From positions 124,001-188,000 of the forward strand of contig JBILLS010000001.1 of assembly GCA_044375955.1 (NCBI GenBank): 64,000 nucleotides of DNA. The letters are read 5' to 3'. This document shows, piece after piece, positions 42,328-50,464 of this stretch. Numbering within the stretch: position 1 is the stretch's first letter; every line of letters starts with the position of its first letter. The notes beneath the pieces are model-generated. The model had not been told where the DNA came from. It did no database searches and saw only the letters and a list, made by a program, of their open reading frames with translations. A program made the translations under genes and the position numbers. The DNA comes from VGCC01 sp044375955. GTDB lineage: Bacteria > Actinomycetota > Actinomycetes > S36-B12.

Positions 42328-43095
42328 CTAATGTCCGACCAGTGCGAATTGCTCGGCGGCCTCGCGGTAGGCGACCGCACCGGACGAGGACGGGTCGTAG
42401 GTGAGGATCGTCTGTCCATGGCTTGGCGCCTCCGACAGACGCACCGACCTCGGGATGATCGTGGTGAGCACGCGGGCGCCGAAGTGGGTGCGCACCTCCT
42501 CGGCGACCTGCCCGGCGAGCCGGGTGCGCCCGTCATACATCGTGAGGATGATCGCTCCGACACCAAGGTCCGGATTAAGGTGACTTTTCACCATATCTAC
42601 CGTTTTGAGTAGTTGAGAGAGCCCTTCCAGGGCGTAGTACTCGCACTGGATGGGCAGCAGCACCTCGCGGGCACCCACCAGGGCGTTGAGGGTGAGGAGG
42701 CCGAGGCTGGGTGGGCAGTCGATGAAGACGTAGTCGTACTCTCGATCGAGGTCCTCCAGTGCGGACCGCAGGGCGAACTCGCGCCGCTCCTGAGCGACCA
42801 TCTCGATCTCTGCACCCGCCAGATCGACATCGGCAGGGGCGCAATCCAGCCCGGGCACATCCGGGCACGGGAGGATCACATCCTCCAGCTCGGCCTCCCC
42901 GATCATCACCTCGTACATTCCCGGGGACTCCGACTCCCGGTCGTATCCCAGGGCGGTCGACGCATTCCCCTGGGGGTCTAGGTCGATCACTAGGACGCGG
43001 GTTGTCTCCGAGGCGAGGGAGGCGGCCATGTTCACCGCGGTCGTGGTTTTGCCGACCCCGCCCTTCTGGTTGGCCACCGCGATGATCCGGGTCAT
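42328..43095 (-). CDS. parA: Chromosome-partitioning ATPase ParA
   Basis: A 255-residue P-loop ATPase with the deviant Walker A KGGVGKTT near residue 10, Walker A' VIDLDPQGNAST, and Walker B DYVFIDCPPSLGLLTLNAL. ATG at 43095 overlaps the stop of a 46-residue ORF (ATGA). Many actinobacterial ParA proteins carry an N-terminal extension with a VSRET motif; here that extension seems to be the separate upstream ORF in another frame. A GTG at 43128 could add eleven residues. ParA forms the gradient that pulls ParB-parS complexes apart. Confidence 0.96.
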   Translation of the reverse strand: MTRIIAVANQKGGVGKTTTAVNMAASLASETTRVLVIDLDPQGNASTALGYDRESESPGMYEVMIGEAELEDVILPCPDVPGLDCAPADVDLAGAEIEMVAQERREFALRSALEDLDREYDYVFIDCPPSLGLLTLNALVGAREVLLPIQCEYYALEGLSQLLKTVDMVKSHLNPDLGVGAIILTMYDGRTRLAGQVAEEVRTHFGARVLTTIIPRSVRLSEAPSHGQTILTYDPSSSGAVAYREAAEQFALVGH

Positions 43096-43232
43096 GGGCG
43101 CTCGCCGGTCGGCCAGCCCAGGCCGCACGGGCGACCTGCGGGGGTGTGTGTTTCACGGGAAACGCCCGGCCAGCCCAGGCCTGAAGGCCGAGTTGCGGGG
43201 GTCCTAGCCGAGGGGGTGTTCATCGCGGTCAT
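43092..43232 (-). CDS. Small ORF (46 aa) between rsmG and parA, possible split N-terminal extension of ParA
   Basis: A 46-residue ORF from ATG 43232 to TGA 43092. It overlaps the rsmG stop by ATGA at its start and the parA start by ATGA at its end. It encodes a repeated motif (RPSGLGWPG and RPCGLGWPTG) on both sides of VSRETHTPAG; the VSRET stretch is the parS-like site. The peptide resembles the N-terminal arms of actinobacterial ParA but is out of frame with parA. It could be a coupled leader peptide, a frameshifted arm, or a sequencing error. Confidence 0.4.
   Translation of the reverse strand: MTAMNTPSARTPATRPSGLGWPGVSRETHTPAGRPCGLGWPTGERP
43112..43203. repeat. Direct repeat flanking the parS-like site upstream of parA
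   Basis: Two copies of a segment starting CGGCCAGCCCAGGCC and ending GCGGGGGT lie about 57 nt apart (near 43115-43146 and 43171-43200). The outer parts match and the middle differs. They flank the parS-like palindrome at 43149-43164 and give the repeated GLGWP motif of the small ORF. Confidence 0.5.
43149..43164. promoter_or_regulatory. parS-like site upstream of parA
   Basis: TGTTTCACGGGAAACG matches the parS consensus TGTTTCACGTGAAACA at 14 of 16 positions. It lies 54 nt before the parA start and should bind ParB, nucleating the segregation complex near the origin. Confidence 0.75.
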
Positions 43233-43855
43233 TGTGCCGCAGGGACCACCACGACGGTAGTCGGTGGGTCCACCACCCCGGCCCCGCACACGACCACCCG
43301 TGCCTGGGACAGACCAGAGGCCTCGATCTCCTCCTGGGCCGAGGCCCCCTTGAGGGCGAGCAGCACCCCTCCGGGGGCGAGTAGCGGCAGGGTCCAGGAG
43401 GCGAGCTTGGTCAGTGGAGCGACGGCCCGGGCGGTCGCGACCCCGACCGGGACCCACCCCGTGCGGACCAGGTCCTCGGCCCTGCCCCGCTCCACCCGCA
43501 CCCGGACCTCGAGGTCCAGGACCTCGAGGGCCTCGGTCAGGAAGGTGGCCCGGCGCAGCAGGGGCTCGACCAGGATGCACTGAATGTCGGGTCGGGCAAT
43601 CGCCCAGACCAGGCCGGGGAGCCCGGCCCCGGATCCGACGTCGGCCACGGTCGTGCCCTCCGGGATGAGTCCCAGGCTGGGGTCGGCCACCACGGCACAG
43701 TTCAGGATGTGTCGGTCCCAGAGGCGCTCGGCCTCACGTGGGCCGATCAGGCCACGGTCGATTCCGGGGCCGGCAAGGAGGTCGTGGTAGGCCTCCAGCC
43801 CCTGCCGGGCGGGCTCGAGCCACCCGGGCAGTGTGGGGGTTTCCCGTGAAACCAC
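43229..43855 (-). CDS. rsmG: 16S rRNA (guanine-527-N7) methyltransferase RsmG
   Basis: A 208-residue methyltransferase. GTG at 43855 gives VVSRETPTLPGWLEPARQG, with a parS-like site forming the first codons. The SAM motif VADVGSGAGLPGLVWAI lies near residue 60, WDRHILNCAVV before it, and ATARAVAPLTKL and LLALKG after it. It methylates G527 of 16S rRNA; loss causes low-level streptomycin resistance. Only 1 nt separates it from the jag stop, and its own stop overlaps the small ORF before parA. Confidence 0.96.
   Translation of the reverse strand: MVSRETPTLPGWLEPARQGLEAYHDLLAGPGIDRGLIGPREAERLWDRHILNCAVVADPSLGLIPEGTTVADVGSGAGLPGLVWAIARPDIQCILVEPLLRRATFLTEALEVLDLEVRVRVERGRAEDLVRTGWVPVGVATARAVAPLTKLASWTLPLLAPGGVLLALKGASAQEEIEASGLSQARVVVCGAGVVDPPTTVVVVPAAQ
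43838..43853. promoter_or_regulatory. parS-like site inside the rsmG start
   Basis: GGTTTCCCGTGAAACC matches parS at 13 of 16 positions and keeps the palindromic GTTTC/GAAAC arms. It overlaps codons 1-6 of rsmG and encodes V-S-R-E-T. Confidence 0.65.
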
Positions 43856-43856
43856 G

Positions 43857-44333
43857 CTAGGGGAGCCGCACCACGATGCGCCGGTTGGGTTCCTCACCCT
43901 CGGATTCGCTCACCAGTCCGGCAGCGGTGACCACGTCGTGCACCACCTTGCGCTCGAACGGGTTCATCGGCTCGAGCTTCAGGGGGGCCGCCGTCCGCTG
44001 GACCTCGGCCACCGCGGCCGCGGCGACCTCCTCGAGGGCGACACGCTTGGCTGCACGGAAACCCGCGATATCCAACATGAGTCGCGAGCGCTCCCCGGTC
44101 TCCCGTGAGGCGGCCAGGCGGGTCAACTCCTGCAGGGCGTCGAGAACCTCGCCGTCCTGCCCCACCAGGTCCTTCAGGTCCCCGGGGTTGACCTCCAGCA
44201 CGGAGACCATGGCCCGGTCCCCCTCGACGTCGATGTCGATATCCCCGTCGAGGTCGGCGATGTCGAGGAGTCCCTCGAGATAGTCCGCGGCGGCGTCGCC
44301 CTCGCGATCGAGCAGCGTCTGTTCCTCACTCAT
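43857..44333 (-). CDS. jag: Jag/KhpB-like RNA-binding protein (KH and R3H domains)
   Basis: A 158-residue protein. ATG at 44333 (MSEEQTLLDREGD) is preferred to a longer form whose extra 52 Arg-rich residues lie over yidC. An acidic N-terminus is followed by a KH domain (DLKDLVGQDGEVLDALQEL) and an R3H domain (LKLEPMNPFERKVVHDVV ... RRIVVRLP). Jag/KhpB binds RNA and affects cell elongation and division in other bacteria. Its place after yidC is conserved. Confidence 0.94.
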   Translation of the reverse strand: MSEEQTLLDREGDAAADYLEGLLDIADLDGDIDIDVEGDRAMVSVLEVNPGDLKDLVGQDGEVLDALQELTRLAASRETGERSRLMLDIAGFRAAKRVALEEVAAAAVAEVQRTAAPLKLEPMNPFERKVVHDVVTAAGLVSESEGEEPNRRIVVRLP

Positions 44334-44346
44334 GATGCTCCTAGGC

Positions 44347-45294
44347 CTACTTCTTGCGTCGTTTGCTGCGGGGTTGCCGCTTCGGCTGCACCCGTGCTTG
44401 GTTTTCCGACGGAGTGTCGGGAAGTTCCTCGGGGACCTCGCCCTTCCGCACAGCCTTCTTCTTGGCCTTCTCCGCCTTACGCGCCTCAAAGGCGTCGAAG
44501 GCGGGGGTTCCCGGCTGTGGGTTGTTGCGGATCACATAGAACTGCTGGCCCATCGTCCAGATGTTCGTGGTGAACCAGTAGATGAGAACACCGATCGGGA
44601 AATTGATGCCACCCACCGCGAAGACCACCGGGAAGATGTAGAGCAGGATCTTCTGCTGCCGCACCATCGGGTTGTCCGGTGCCGTGTTCTTCACGATCAG
44701 CTGACGCTGCGTGATGAACGTCGTCGCCGACATCGCAATGATCAGGAAGATTGCGAGGACGCGGGTTGCAATCGGGTTCGGGGTTTCATCGGCCAGCCAC
44801 AGCGTTCCGTACAACGGCACACCGAAGATCTGCGCGTCGTGCGCGAGTGGCAGCAGGTCCGCGTAGTCGGCCCATGCGAACACCCCGGGGGCTACGTACT
44901 CCTTGTTGTCCGGTGAGTACATCGCCACGCCCTGCAGCACTGTGAACAGGGCGAAAAAGATCGGTGCCTGCAGAAGAATCGGCAGGCAGGACGCGAGCGG
45001 ATTCGTGCCCGTCTCCTTGTAGAGCTTCATCATTTCCTGGCTCTGCCGCTCGCGGTCACCCGCGTACTTCTTCTGGATCTCCTTCATCTTCGGTTGGATG
45101 ATCTGGAGACCGCGCTGCGCCTTGATCTGCTTGACGAAAAGCGGAATCAGCAGAATGCGGATCACGACGACGAGACCCATGATCGACAGCGTCCACGACC
45201 AGCCACTCGCCGGATCCATCACGACGCTGAACAGCGAGTGGAACTGCACGAGAATCCAGCTCACGGCGATCTTCAGCCAGTCGAGGATGAACAT
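44347..45294 (-). CDS. yidC: Membrane protein insertase YidC
   Basis: A 315-residue YidC/Oxa1 insertase with five membrane helices. The cytoplasmic hairpin between the first two helices of the core reads KAQRGLQIIQPKMKEIQKKY, and a long Lys/Arg-rich tail ends RQPRSKRRKK, which can contact ribosomes. It inserts membrane proteins alone or with SecYEG. There is no large periplasmic domain, as expected outside Gram-negatives. It lies between yidD and jag. Confidence 0.97.
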   Translation of the reverse strand: MFILDWLKIAVSWILVQFHSLFSVVMDPASGWSWTLSIMGLVVVIRILLIPLFVKQIKAQRGLQIIQPKMKEIQKKYAGDRERQSQEMMKLYKETGTNPLASCLPILLQAPIFFALFTVLQGVAMYSPDNKEYVAPGVFAWADYADLLPLAHDAQIFGVPLYGTLWLADETPNPIATRVLAIFLIIAMSATTFITQRQLIVKNTAPDNPMVRQQKILLYIFPVVFAVGGINFPIGVLIYWFTTNIWTMGQQFYVIRNNPQPGTPAFDAFEARKAEKAKKKAVRKGEVPEELPDTPSENQARVQPKRQPRSKRRKK

Positions 45295-45308
45295 GTGCTC
45301 CGTCCGAG

Positions 45309-45620
45309 TTAGCGGGGTCGTCCGTCGGGATACACGTCAGGACGCCACTTGCCAGGTGACGGTACCGGGTCCAATCCCCCACCGTTCCAGGGGTTGCACC
45401 GCAGTAGTCGCCAGACGGCCAAGGCTAGGCCCTTGGCGGATCCATGCCGACGGATGGATGTGAGGGCGTAGGTCGAGCAACTCGGGTGGAACCTGCACGT
45501 GGGCGGCATCACCGGGGAGATCACCAGTTGGTAGGCGCGGATCGGGACGATGAGGACCCACATCAGGACCCAGCCGATGCTGTGGTCCCAGACCCACAGC
45601 AGGCCGCGGCCGACCTTCAT
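45309..45620 (-). CDS. yidD: Membrane protein insertion efficiency factor YidD
   Basis: A 103-residue protein with the family core PVMPPTCRFHPSCSTYAL near residue 38 and RRHGSAKGLALAVWRLLRCN after it; an amphipathic N-terminal segment precedes. It assists YidC. Its ATG overlaps the rnpA stop by 4 nt. Confidence 0.96.
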   Translation of the reverse strand: MKVGRGLLWVWDHSIGWVLMWVLIVPIRAYQLVISPVMPPTCRFHPSCSTYALTSIRRHGSAKGLALAVWRLLRCNPWNGGGLDPVPSPGKWRPDVYPDGRPR

Positions 45621-45958
45621 GACCAGACAGCCCGCACCGCGGCGAAGGCAGCGCGGACGTCGTCCGCGAGCGACGGGGAACTCGCCGCACCGGGGAGGCC
45701 ACGCACCACCCAGAGCGAGCCGTCGGGGAGTTCTGCCACGAGGTGGGAGACCGCTCCACGGATCCTGCGGGACACCGCATGCCGCTGCACCGAGTTCCCC
45801 ACGTTCCGTCCGACCGCGAGCCCGATACGTGCGGGCCCGGTGGCGCCAGCAGGGCGGTATCCGCTCACGACGACACAGCCGCGGGAGCGCCGGGTCCCGG
45901 CGCGGGTGGTGGTGGTGAAGTCCTTGGCCGCACGAAGGCGGTTTGATGCCGGCAACAT
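45617..45958 (-). CDS. rnpA: Ribonuclease P protein component
   Basis: A 113-residue protein with the RNA-binding RNR motif in RIGLAVGRNVGNSVQRHAVS near residue 45 and the N-terminal LRAAKDFTTTTRAGTR. It supports the RNase P RNA in cutting tRNA 5' leaders. It is 11 nt downstream of rpmH, the usual order. Confidence 0.97.
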   Translation of the reverse strand: MLPASNRLRAAKDFTTTTRAGTRRSRGCVVVSGYRPAGATGPARIGLAVGRNVGNSVQRHAVSRRIRGAVSHLVAELPDGSLWVVRGLPGAASSPSLADDVRAAFAAVRAVWS

Positions 45959-45969
45959 GCCGGCACCTC

Positions 45970-46104
45970 TCAGGCCGACAGCCGAGCGCGGCCCTTGCTG
46001 CGGCGCGCAGCGAGAATGGCGCGTCCGGCCCGGGTCTGCATGCGCGCCCGGAAGCCGTGCGTCTTGGCGCGACGACGGTTGTTGGGCTGGAAGGTGCGCT
46101 TCAT
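45970..46104 (-). CDS. rpmH: 50S ribosomal protein bL34
   Basis: A 44-residue, very basic protein starting MKRTFQPNNRRRAKTHGFR and containing RMQTRAGRAILAARRSKGR. Longer in-frame starts would run into the dnaA promoter region. It is the first gene of the minus-strand cluster that runs to parB. Confidence 0.98.
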   Translation of the reverse strand: MKRTFQPNNRRRAKTHGFRARMQTRAGRAILAARRSKGRARLSA

Positions 46105-46332
46105 GGCAGGACTCCTGGACGTCTGGGGGAGAGAGCCTGGAAAGGGTACGGGGCCGCGGCCACGGGGGTCAAACGGGCCCCAGGGTGCGCCCGCCGCCCT
46201 CGGGCGGACCTTCCAGATAAATCGGACACGGGCTTGTGTCCACAGGTGATCGGCAGATAGGTTTGCCCTCTGCTCCACATCTGTGGATAACGGTGTGGAC
46301 AAGTTCCGGACAACACAGGAGGCTGCCCTGCC
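46105..46332. promoter_or_regulatory. rpmH-dnaA divergent promoter region with DnaA boxes
   Basis: This gap holds one perfect DnaA box TGTGGATAA (46282-46290) and a near-perfect TGTGGACAA (46294-46302) just upstream of dnaA, plus GTGTCCACA at 46236-46244. They suggest autoregulation of dnaA. AGGAGG precedes the dnaA ATG by 10 nt. Confidence 0.8.
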
Positions 46333-47745
46333 ATGACCACTGCGCCTGACTTCGCGGACGTCTGGACCCGGGCCATCTCGGACCTGTCGGAGACCTCCCT
46401 CACCGCGCAGCAGCGCGCCTTCGTGACCCTCACCTCCCCTCTCGGCCTCGTCGGGGACACCGCCCTGGTCGCCGCACCGAATGAGTTCACCAAGGACGTC
46501 CTCGAGACCCGGCTGCGGCCACTCGTGGTCAATGCGATCTCCGAACTCCTCGGTCAGCCGGTGCGCCTTGCGGTCACGGTCGATCCGTCCCTGGCTCGTG
46601 CACTCGACGACGAGACCGACGAGGTAGCGGACGCCACCTACGCGGAAGAGGCGGTCGTCGAGGAGCCGGTGCGCCCTGGAACGGGATCCCCGAGCACGCG
46701 CGATGTCGATGGTCGACTAAACGACAAGTACGTATTCGACACGTTCGTGATCGGCTCATCGAACCGGTTCGCGCATGCGGCGGCGGTCGCCGTGGCCGAG
46801 CAGCCGGCGCGCGCCTACAACCCGCTGTTCATCTACGGTGGATCCGGGTTGGGTAAGACCCACCTGTTGCACGCGATCGGCCACTACACGCGCACGCTCT
46901 ACAAAGGCACGCACGTCCGCTACATCAGCTCCGAGGAATTCACCAATGAATTCATCAACTCGATCCGCGACGACAAGGCAGCGAACTTCCAGCGCCGTTA
47001 CCGTGACATCGACGTTTTGCTCGTGGACGACATCCAGTTCCTGAGTGGAAAAGTCCAGACGCAGGAAGAGTTTTTCCATACCTTCAACACCCTGCACAAC
47101 GCCAATAAGCAGATCGTCATCACATCCGATCTGCCGCCTAAGCAGTTGCAGGACTTCGAGGATCGGATGCGCTCCCGGTTCGAGTGGGGCCTGATCACCG
47201 ACGTGCAGCCGCCGGACCTCGAGACCCGTATCGCCATCCTTCGGAAGAAGACCGTGCAGGAGCGTCTCGTGGCACCCCCGGAGGTTCTGGAGTACATCGC
47301 GTCGAAGATCGCGACGAATATTCGAGAACTCGAAGGTGCCCTCATCCGTGTGACGGCATTCGCCTCCCTCAACCGTCAGCCCGTCGACCTCGCGATCACC
47401 GAGGCGGTGCTCAAGGACCTCCTGCCGAACGAGGCTGGACCAGAGATCACCGCGGCGCAGATCATGGCTGCGACCGCGCAGTACTTCGGTGTGACGGTGG
47501 ACGACCTGTGCGGATCGAGCCGATCGCGGGTGCTGGTGACCGCGCGGCAGATCGCCATGTACCTGTGCCGGGAGTTGACCGATCTCTCACTTCCGAAGAT
47601 CGGACAGGCTTTCGGTGGTCGTGATCACACGACGGTGATGCACGCCGACCGCAAGATCCGGCAGTTGATGGCCGAGCGCCGCAGTCTGTTCAACCAGGTC
47701 ACCGACCTGACCAGTCGGATCAAGTCGCAGCCGCGACCGCTCTAA
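46333..47745 (+). CDS. dnaA: Chromosomal replication initiator DnaA
   Basis: A 470-residue initiator. Domain I spans about 1-75, an acidic linker follows (DDETDEVADATYAEE), and the AAA+ domain begins at KYVFDTFVIGSSNRFAHA with Walker A GGSGLGKTH (169-177) and Walker B VLLVDDIQFL. The C-terminal DNA-binding domain has the DnaA signature GGRDHTTVMHADRKI. It melts oriC and loads DnaB. The linker is short for a high-GC actinobacterium. Confidence 0.99.
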   Translation: MTTAPDFADVWTRAISDLSETSLTAQQRAFVTLTSPLGLVGDTALVAAPNEFTKDVLETRLRPLVVNAISELLGQPVRLAVTVDPSLARALDDETDEVADATYAEEAVVEEPVRPGTGSPSTRDVDGRLNDKYVFDTFVIGSSNRFAHAAAVAVAEQPARAYNPLFIYGGSGLGKTHLLHAIGHYTRTLYKGTHVRYISSEEFTNEFINSIRDDKAANFQRRYRDIDVLLVDDIQFLSGKVQTQEEFFHTFNTLHNANKQIVITSDLPPKQLQDFEDRMRSRFEWGLITDVQPPDLETRIAILRKKTVQERLVAPPEVLEYIASKIATNIRELEGALIRVTAFASLNRQPVDLAITEAVLKDLLPNEAGPEITAAQIMAATAQYFGVTVDDLCGSSRSRVLVTARQIAMYLCRELTDLSLPKIGQAFGGRDHTTVMHADRKIRQLMAERRSLFNQVTDLTSRIKSQPRPL

Positions 47746-48225
47746 CGACACATCGGTATCACCCGTGCACTCCATCCCCATCTTGTCCCCAGTTGTGCAT
47801 ACACTTTGTGGATATACCTGGGGATAAGTGCCCCTTTGGGGCCCGTTCTAAGCCGTTTCGTCCTATTTTCATCCGCTGTTTCCACGGTTGGGGAAACTCT
47901 GTGGACAAGATCGATGCAGATTCGTCATCCGAGGGTGCCGCTGGGGATCACGCCTGGTCCGCCCGTGGATCATTTCGCTCGGTCGTGGGCCGCTGGGGAG
48001 AACCGGGTCGGTCATACACACCGGCTCCACAATCCATCCCCAGCCGAATTCGGGTCGATCAAGCGTGGATCGCTCGATATCCCCAGAACCCACAGCACCT
48101 ATGACGACGATGAGAGATATACAGGAAGGAAATAACAACAACCTTCACCGCATGCGGTGTGGATCGAGGACTGCCCAGAGTCACAGATCCCTTGTAATGT
48201 CTGACCCCTATCGCTGGGAGGCGCT
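47746..48225. other. oriC: Origin of replication (oriC) between dnaA and dnaN
   Basis: This 480-nt gene-free stretch carries several DnaA-box-like 9-mers: TTGTCCCCA (47783-47791), TGTGGATAT (47807-47815), TGGGGATAA (47819-47827) and TGTGGACAA (47900-47908). Further GTGGATC and ATCCCCA variants occur to about 48190. The segment around 48111-48143 is poorer in GC, with AGAGATATACAGG and AAATAACAACAACC, and is the best candidate for the unwinding element. The position between dnaA and dnaN fits actinobacterial origins. Spurious short ORFs occur on both strands but none looks coding. Confidence 0.88.
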
Positions 48226-49341
48226 GTGAAGATCCGCATCGAGCGTGACGTGCTCGCGGATGCTGTGTCCTGGGCCGCCCGCACCCTTCCCTCACGTCCA
48301 TCCCTCCCCGTCCTGGCCGGTGTTGTCCTCACCGCCGAGGGGTCGAAGGTGACGCTGAGCAGCTTCGACTACGAAGTGTCGGCACGTGTCGAGGTCGAGG
48401 CGGTCGTGGAGGAACCCGGAACATCTCTGGTCTCCGGGCGCCTGTTGTCCGACATCGCGAAGTCGCTGCCACTGAAGCCTGTTGTCATTGCGTCCGAGGG
48501 ATCACGGGTGTCGATCTCCTGTGAACGGTCGTCGTTCACACTTCCTACACTGCCCTTCGAGGACTATCCGCAACTTCCATCGATGCCCGAGGCAAGTGGC
48601 ACCGTCGATGCGAACACGTTCGCGACCGCTGTCGCTCAGGTCGCGATCGCGGCAGGTCGCGATGACACGCTGCCCACACTCACCGGCATCCGGATGGAGT
48701 TCGACGGAGCGACGATCACGCTCGCTGCAACAGATCGCTATCGGTTGGCTGTACGCGAGTTCACATGGAAACCGAATTCCTCGTCACTCGATACAGCCGC
48801 ACTTGTGCCAGCGCGCAATCTCTCCGACACCGCGAAGTCCCTGGTTGCCGGAGACGACGTCATCATTGCGCTCGGTCCCAGTGGTGAGCGTCTCATTGGT
48901 TTCGAGGGCAACGCCCGGCGTACCACCTCGCGCTTACTCGATGGTGAGTTCCCGAAGTACCGATCGTTGTTGCCGAGTGAGTCCTCGAGTATCGCCGACG
49001 TCGACAGCGCGGCACTCGTGGAGGCCGTGAAGCGTGTGGCACTCGTCGCGGAGCGCAATACCCCCGTGCGCCTCGCCTTCGGTGGGGGCGAGGTCTCACT
49101 GCGCGCCGGCGCCGGCGATGATGCGCAGGCCACCGAAGCACTCGAGTGCAGCATCGAGGGCGACGACATCGAGATCGCCTTCAACCCTGGCTACCTCCTC
49201 GACGGGCTCAACGCCTCCGGGGCTGCCACAGCACGCTTCTCCTTCACCCAGGCCACCCGGCCCGCCGTCCTGACCGGGCACGGCGAGGGGGCCGTCGACG
49301 ACTACCGCTATCTGTTGATGCCGGTACGACTCACCGGCTGA
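48226..49341 (+). CDS. dnaN: DNA polymerase III beta subunit (sliding clamp)
   Basis: A 371-residue clamp with three repeated domains; MKIRIERDVLADAVSWAAR opens the first, GTVDANTFATAVAQVAIAAG the second, and the protein ends DDYRYLLMPVRLTG with the clamp C-terminal motif. It forms a ring that tethers polymerases. The GTG start is preceded by GGGAGG. recF follows after 10 nt. Confidence 0.99.
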   Translation: MKIRIERDVLADAVSWAARTLPSRPSLPVLAGVVLTAEGSKVTLSSFDYEVSARVEVEAVVEEPGTSLVSGRLLSDIAKSLPLKPVVIASEGSRVSISCERSSFTLPTLPFEDYPQLPSMPEASGTVDANTFATAVAQVAIAAGRDDTLPTLTGIRMEFDGATITLAATDRYRLAVREFTWKPNSSSLDTAALVPARNLSDTAKSLVAGDDVIIALGPSGERLIGFEGNARRTTSRLLDGEFPKYRSLLPSESSSIADVDSAALVEAVKRVALVAERNTPVRLAFGGGEVSLRAGAGDDAQATEALECSIEGDDIEIAFNPGYLLDGLNASGAATARFSFTQATRPAVLTGHGEGAVDDYRYLLMPVRLTG

Positions 49342-49351
49342 CCACGCGCCC

Positions 49352-50464
49352 ATGTGGCTGCAGCAGCTCAGCCTGACCGACATCCGCTCCTACGCCGAGG
49401 CGGATGTCCATCTCACCCCGGGCGTCACATGCTTCATCGGATCCAATGGCCAGGGCAAAACCAACATCGTGGAGATGGTCGGCTACCTCGCGACCCTGCG
49501 CAGTCACCGCGTCGCGACCGATACACCTCTCGTGCGGGAAGGGTGTGCGTTCGGAATCGTGCGTGCCCACGTGGTCGAAGGCGATCGGCATGTCACGATC
49601 GATCTGCAGATCACCCCGGGTCAGGCAAATAGGGCGCGGATCAACCGTGCCGCTGCGAGTCGGGCGCGCGACATCCTCGGGATAGTGCGGGTCGTGATGT
49701 TCGCACCCGAGGATCTCAGCCTGGTCAAAGGTGATCCGTCCGAGCGACGAGCGTTCCTCGACGACATCATCATCCAGCGCTCACCGCGTATGGCGGGAGT
49801 GCGCACTGATTACGAGCGCGTTGTGAAACAACGGTCCGCCCTACTCAAGTCAGGTTCGCGTGATCCCTATCTGGACAGCACACTCGATATCTGGGACGAG
49901 CAATTGGCGAGCCTGGGTGCGGAGATCACCGATGCGCGCGTGAAACTCGTTGCGGAGTTACAACCCTTCGTCCTCGAGCGCTACGCAGCGGTTGCGGGTG
50001 AGCACTCCCACACACACCTCACCTACCAACCGCGGTGTTCCACGACCATGGTCGACTCCAAAGAAGCATGGCGTGACCTGTTGCACAACGCTGCCCGTGA
50101 ACGTCGCCGGGAAGAGATCCAACGCGGCGTGACCCTGGTCGGTCCGCACCGCGACGATCTCGAACTGCATCTGGGCTCGCACCCGGTGAAGGGCTACGCA
50201 TCCCACGGAGAGAGCTGGTCTTTCGCCTTGGCACTACGTCTGGCGTCGGCCGATGTGCTGCGATCCGATGGCGTCGACCCGATCGTGATCCTCGATGACG
50301 TTTTCGCTGAACTCGACGTGGGTCGGCGCGAGAGACTCGCCACCATGGCCATCGAGGGAACCCAGACCCTGATCACCGCGGCCGTGGCCGAGGACATTCC
50401 CGCCGCACTTACGGGGACCCGGTACGAGGTCCGCAAGGGTTCCGTCACGGCGCAGGCGGCATGA
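49352..50464 (+). CDS. recF: DNA replication and repair protein RecF
   Basis: A 370-residue SMC-like ATPase. Walker A is IGSNGQGKTNIVEMVGYLATL near residue 30 (shown to GKT). The signature motif is FALALRLASADVL and Walker B VILDDVFAELD. It loads RecA at gaps. It overlaps the DUF721 gene by 4 nt (ATGA). Confidence 0.98.
   Translation: MWLQQLSLTDIRSYAEADVHLTPGVTCFIGSNGQGKTNIVEMVGYLATLRSHRVATDTPLVREGCAFGIVRAHVVEGDRHVTIDLQITPGQANRARINRAAASRARDILGIVRVVMFAPEDLSLVKGDPSERRAFLDDIIIQRSPRMAGVRTDYERVVKQRSALLKSGSRDPYLDSTLDIWDEQLASLGAEITDARVKLVAELQPFVLERYAAVAGEHSHTHLTYQPRCSTTMVDSKEAWRDLLHNAARERRREEIQRGVTLVGPHRDDLELHLGSHPVKGYASHGESWSFALALRLASADVLRSDGVDPIVILDDVFAELDVGRRERLATMAIEGTQTLITAAVAEDIPAALTGTRYEVRKGSVTAQAA

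Noticed and set aside
44060..44110. A third parS-like site in jag (VSRET-like ASRETGERS)
   Set aside because: The DNA there (CTCCCGTGAGG) lacks the GTTTC and GAAAC arms, so the peptide likeness is chance.
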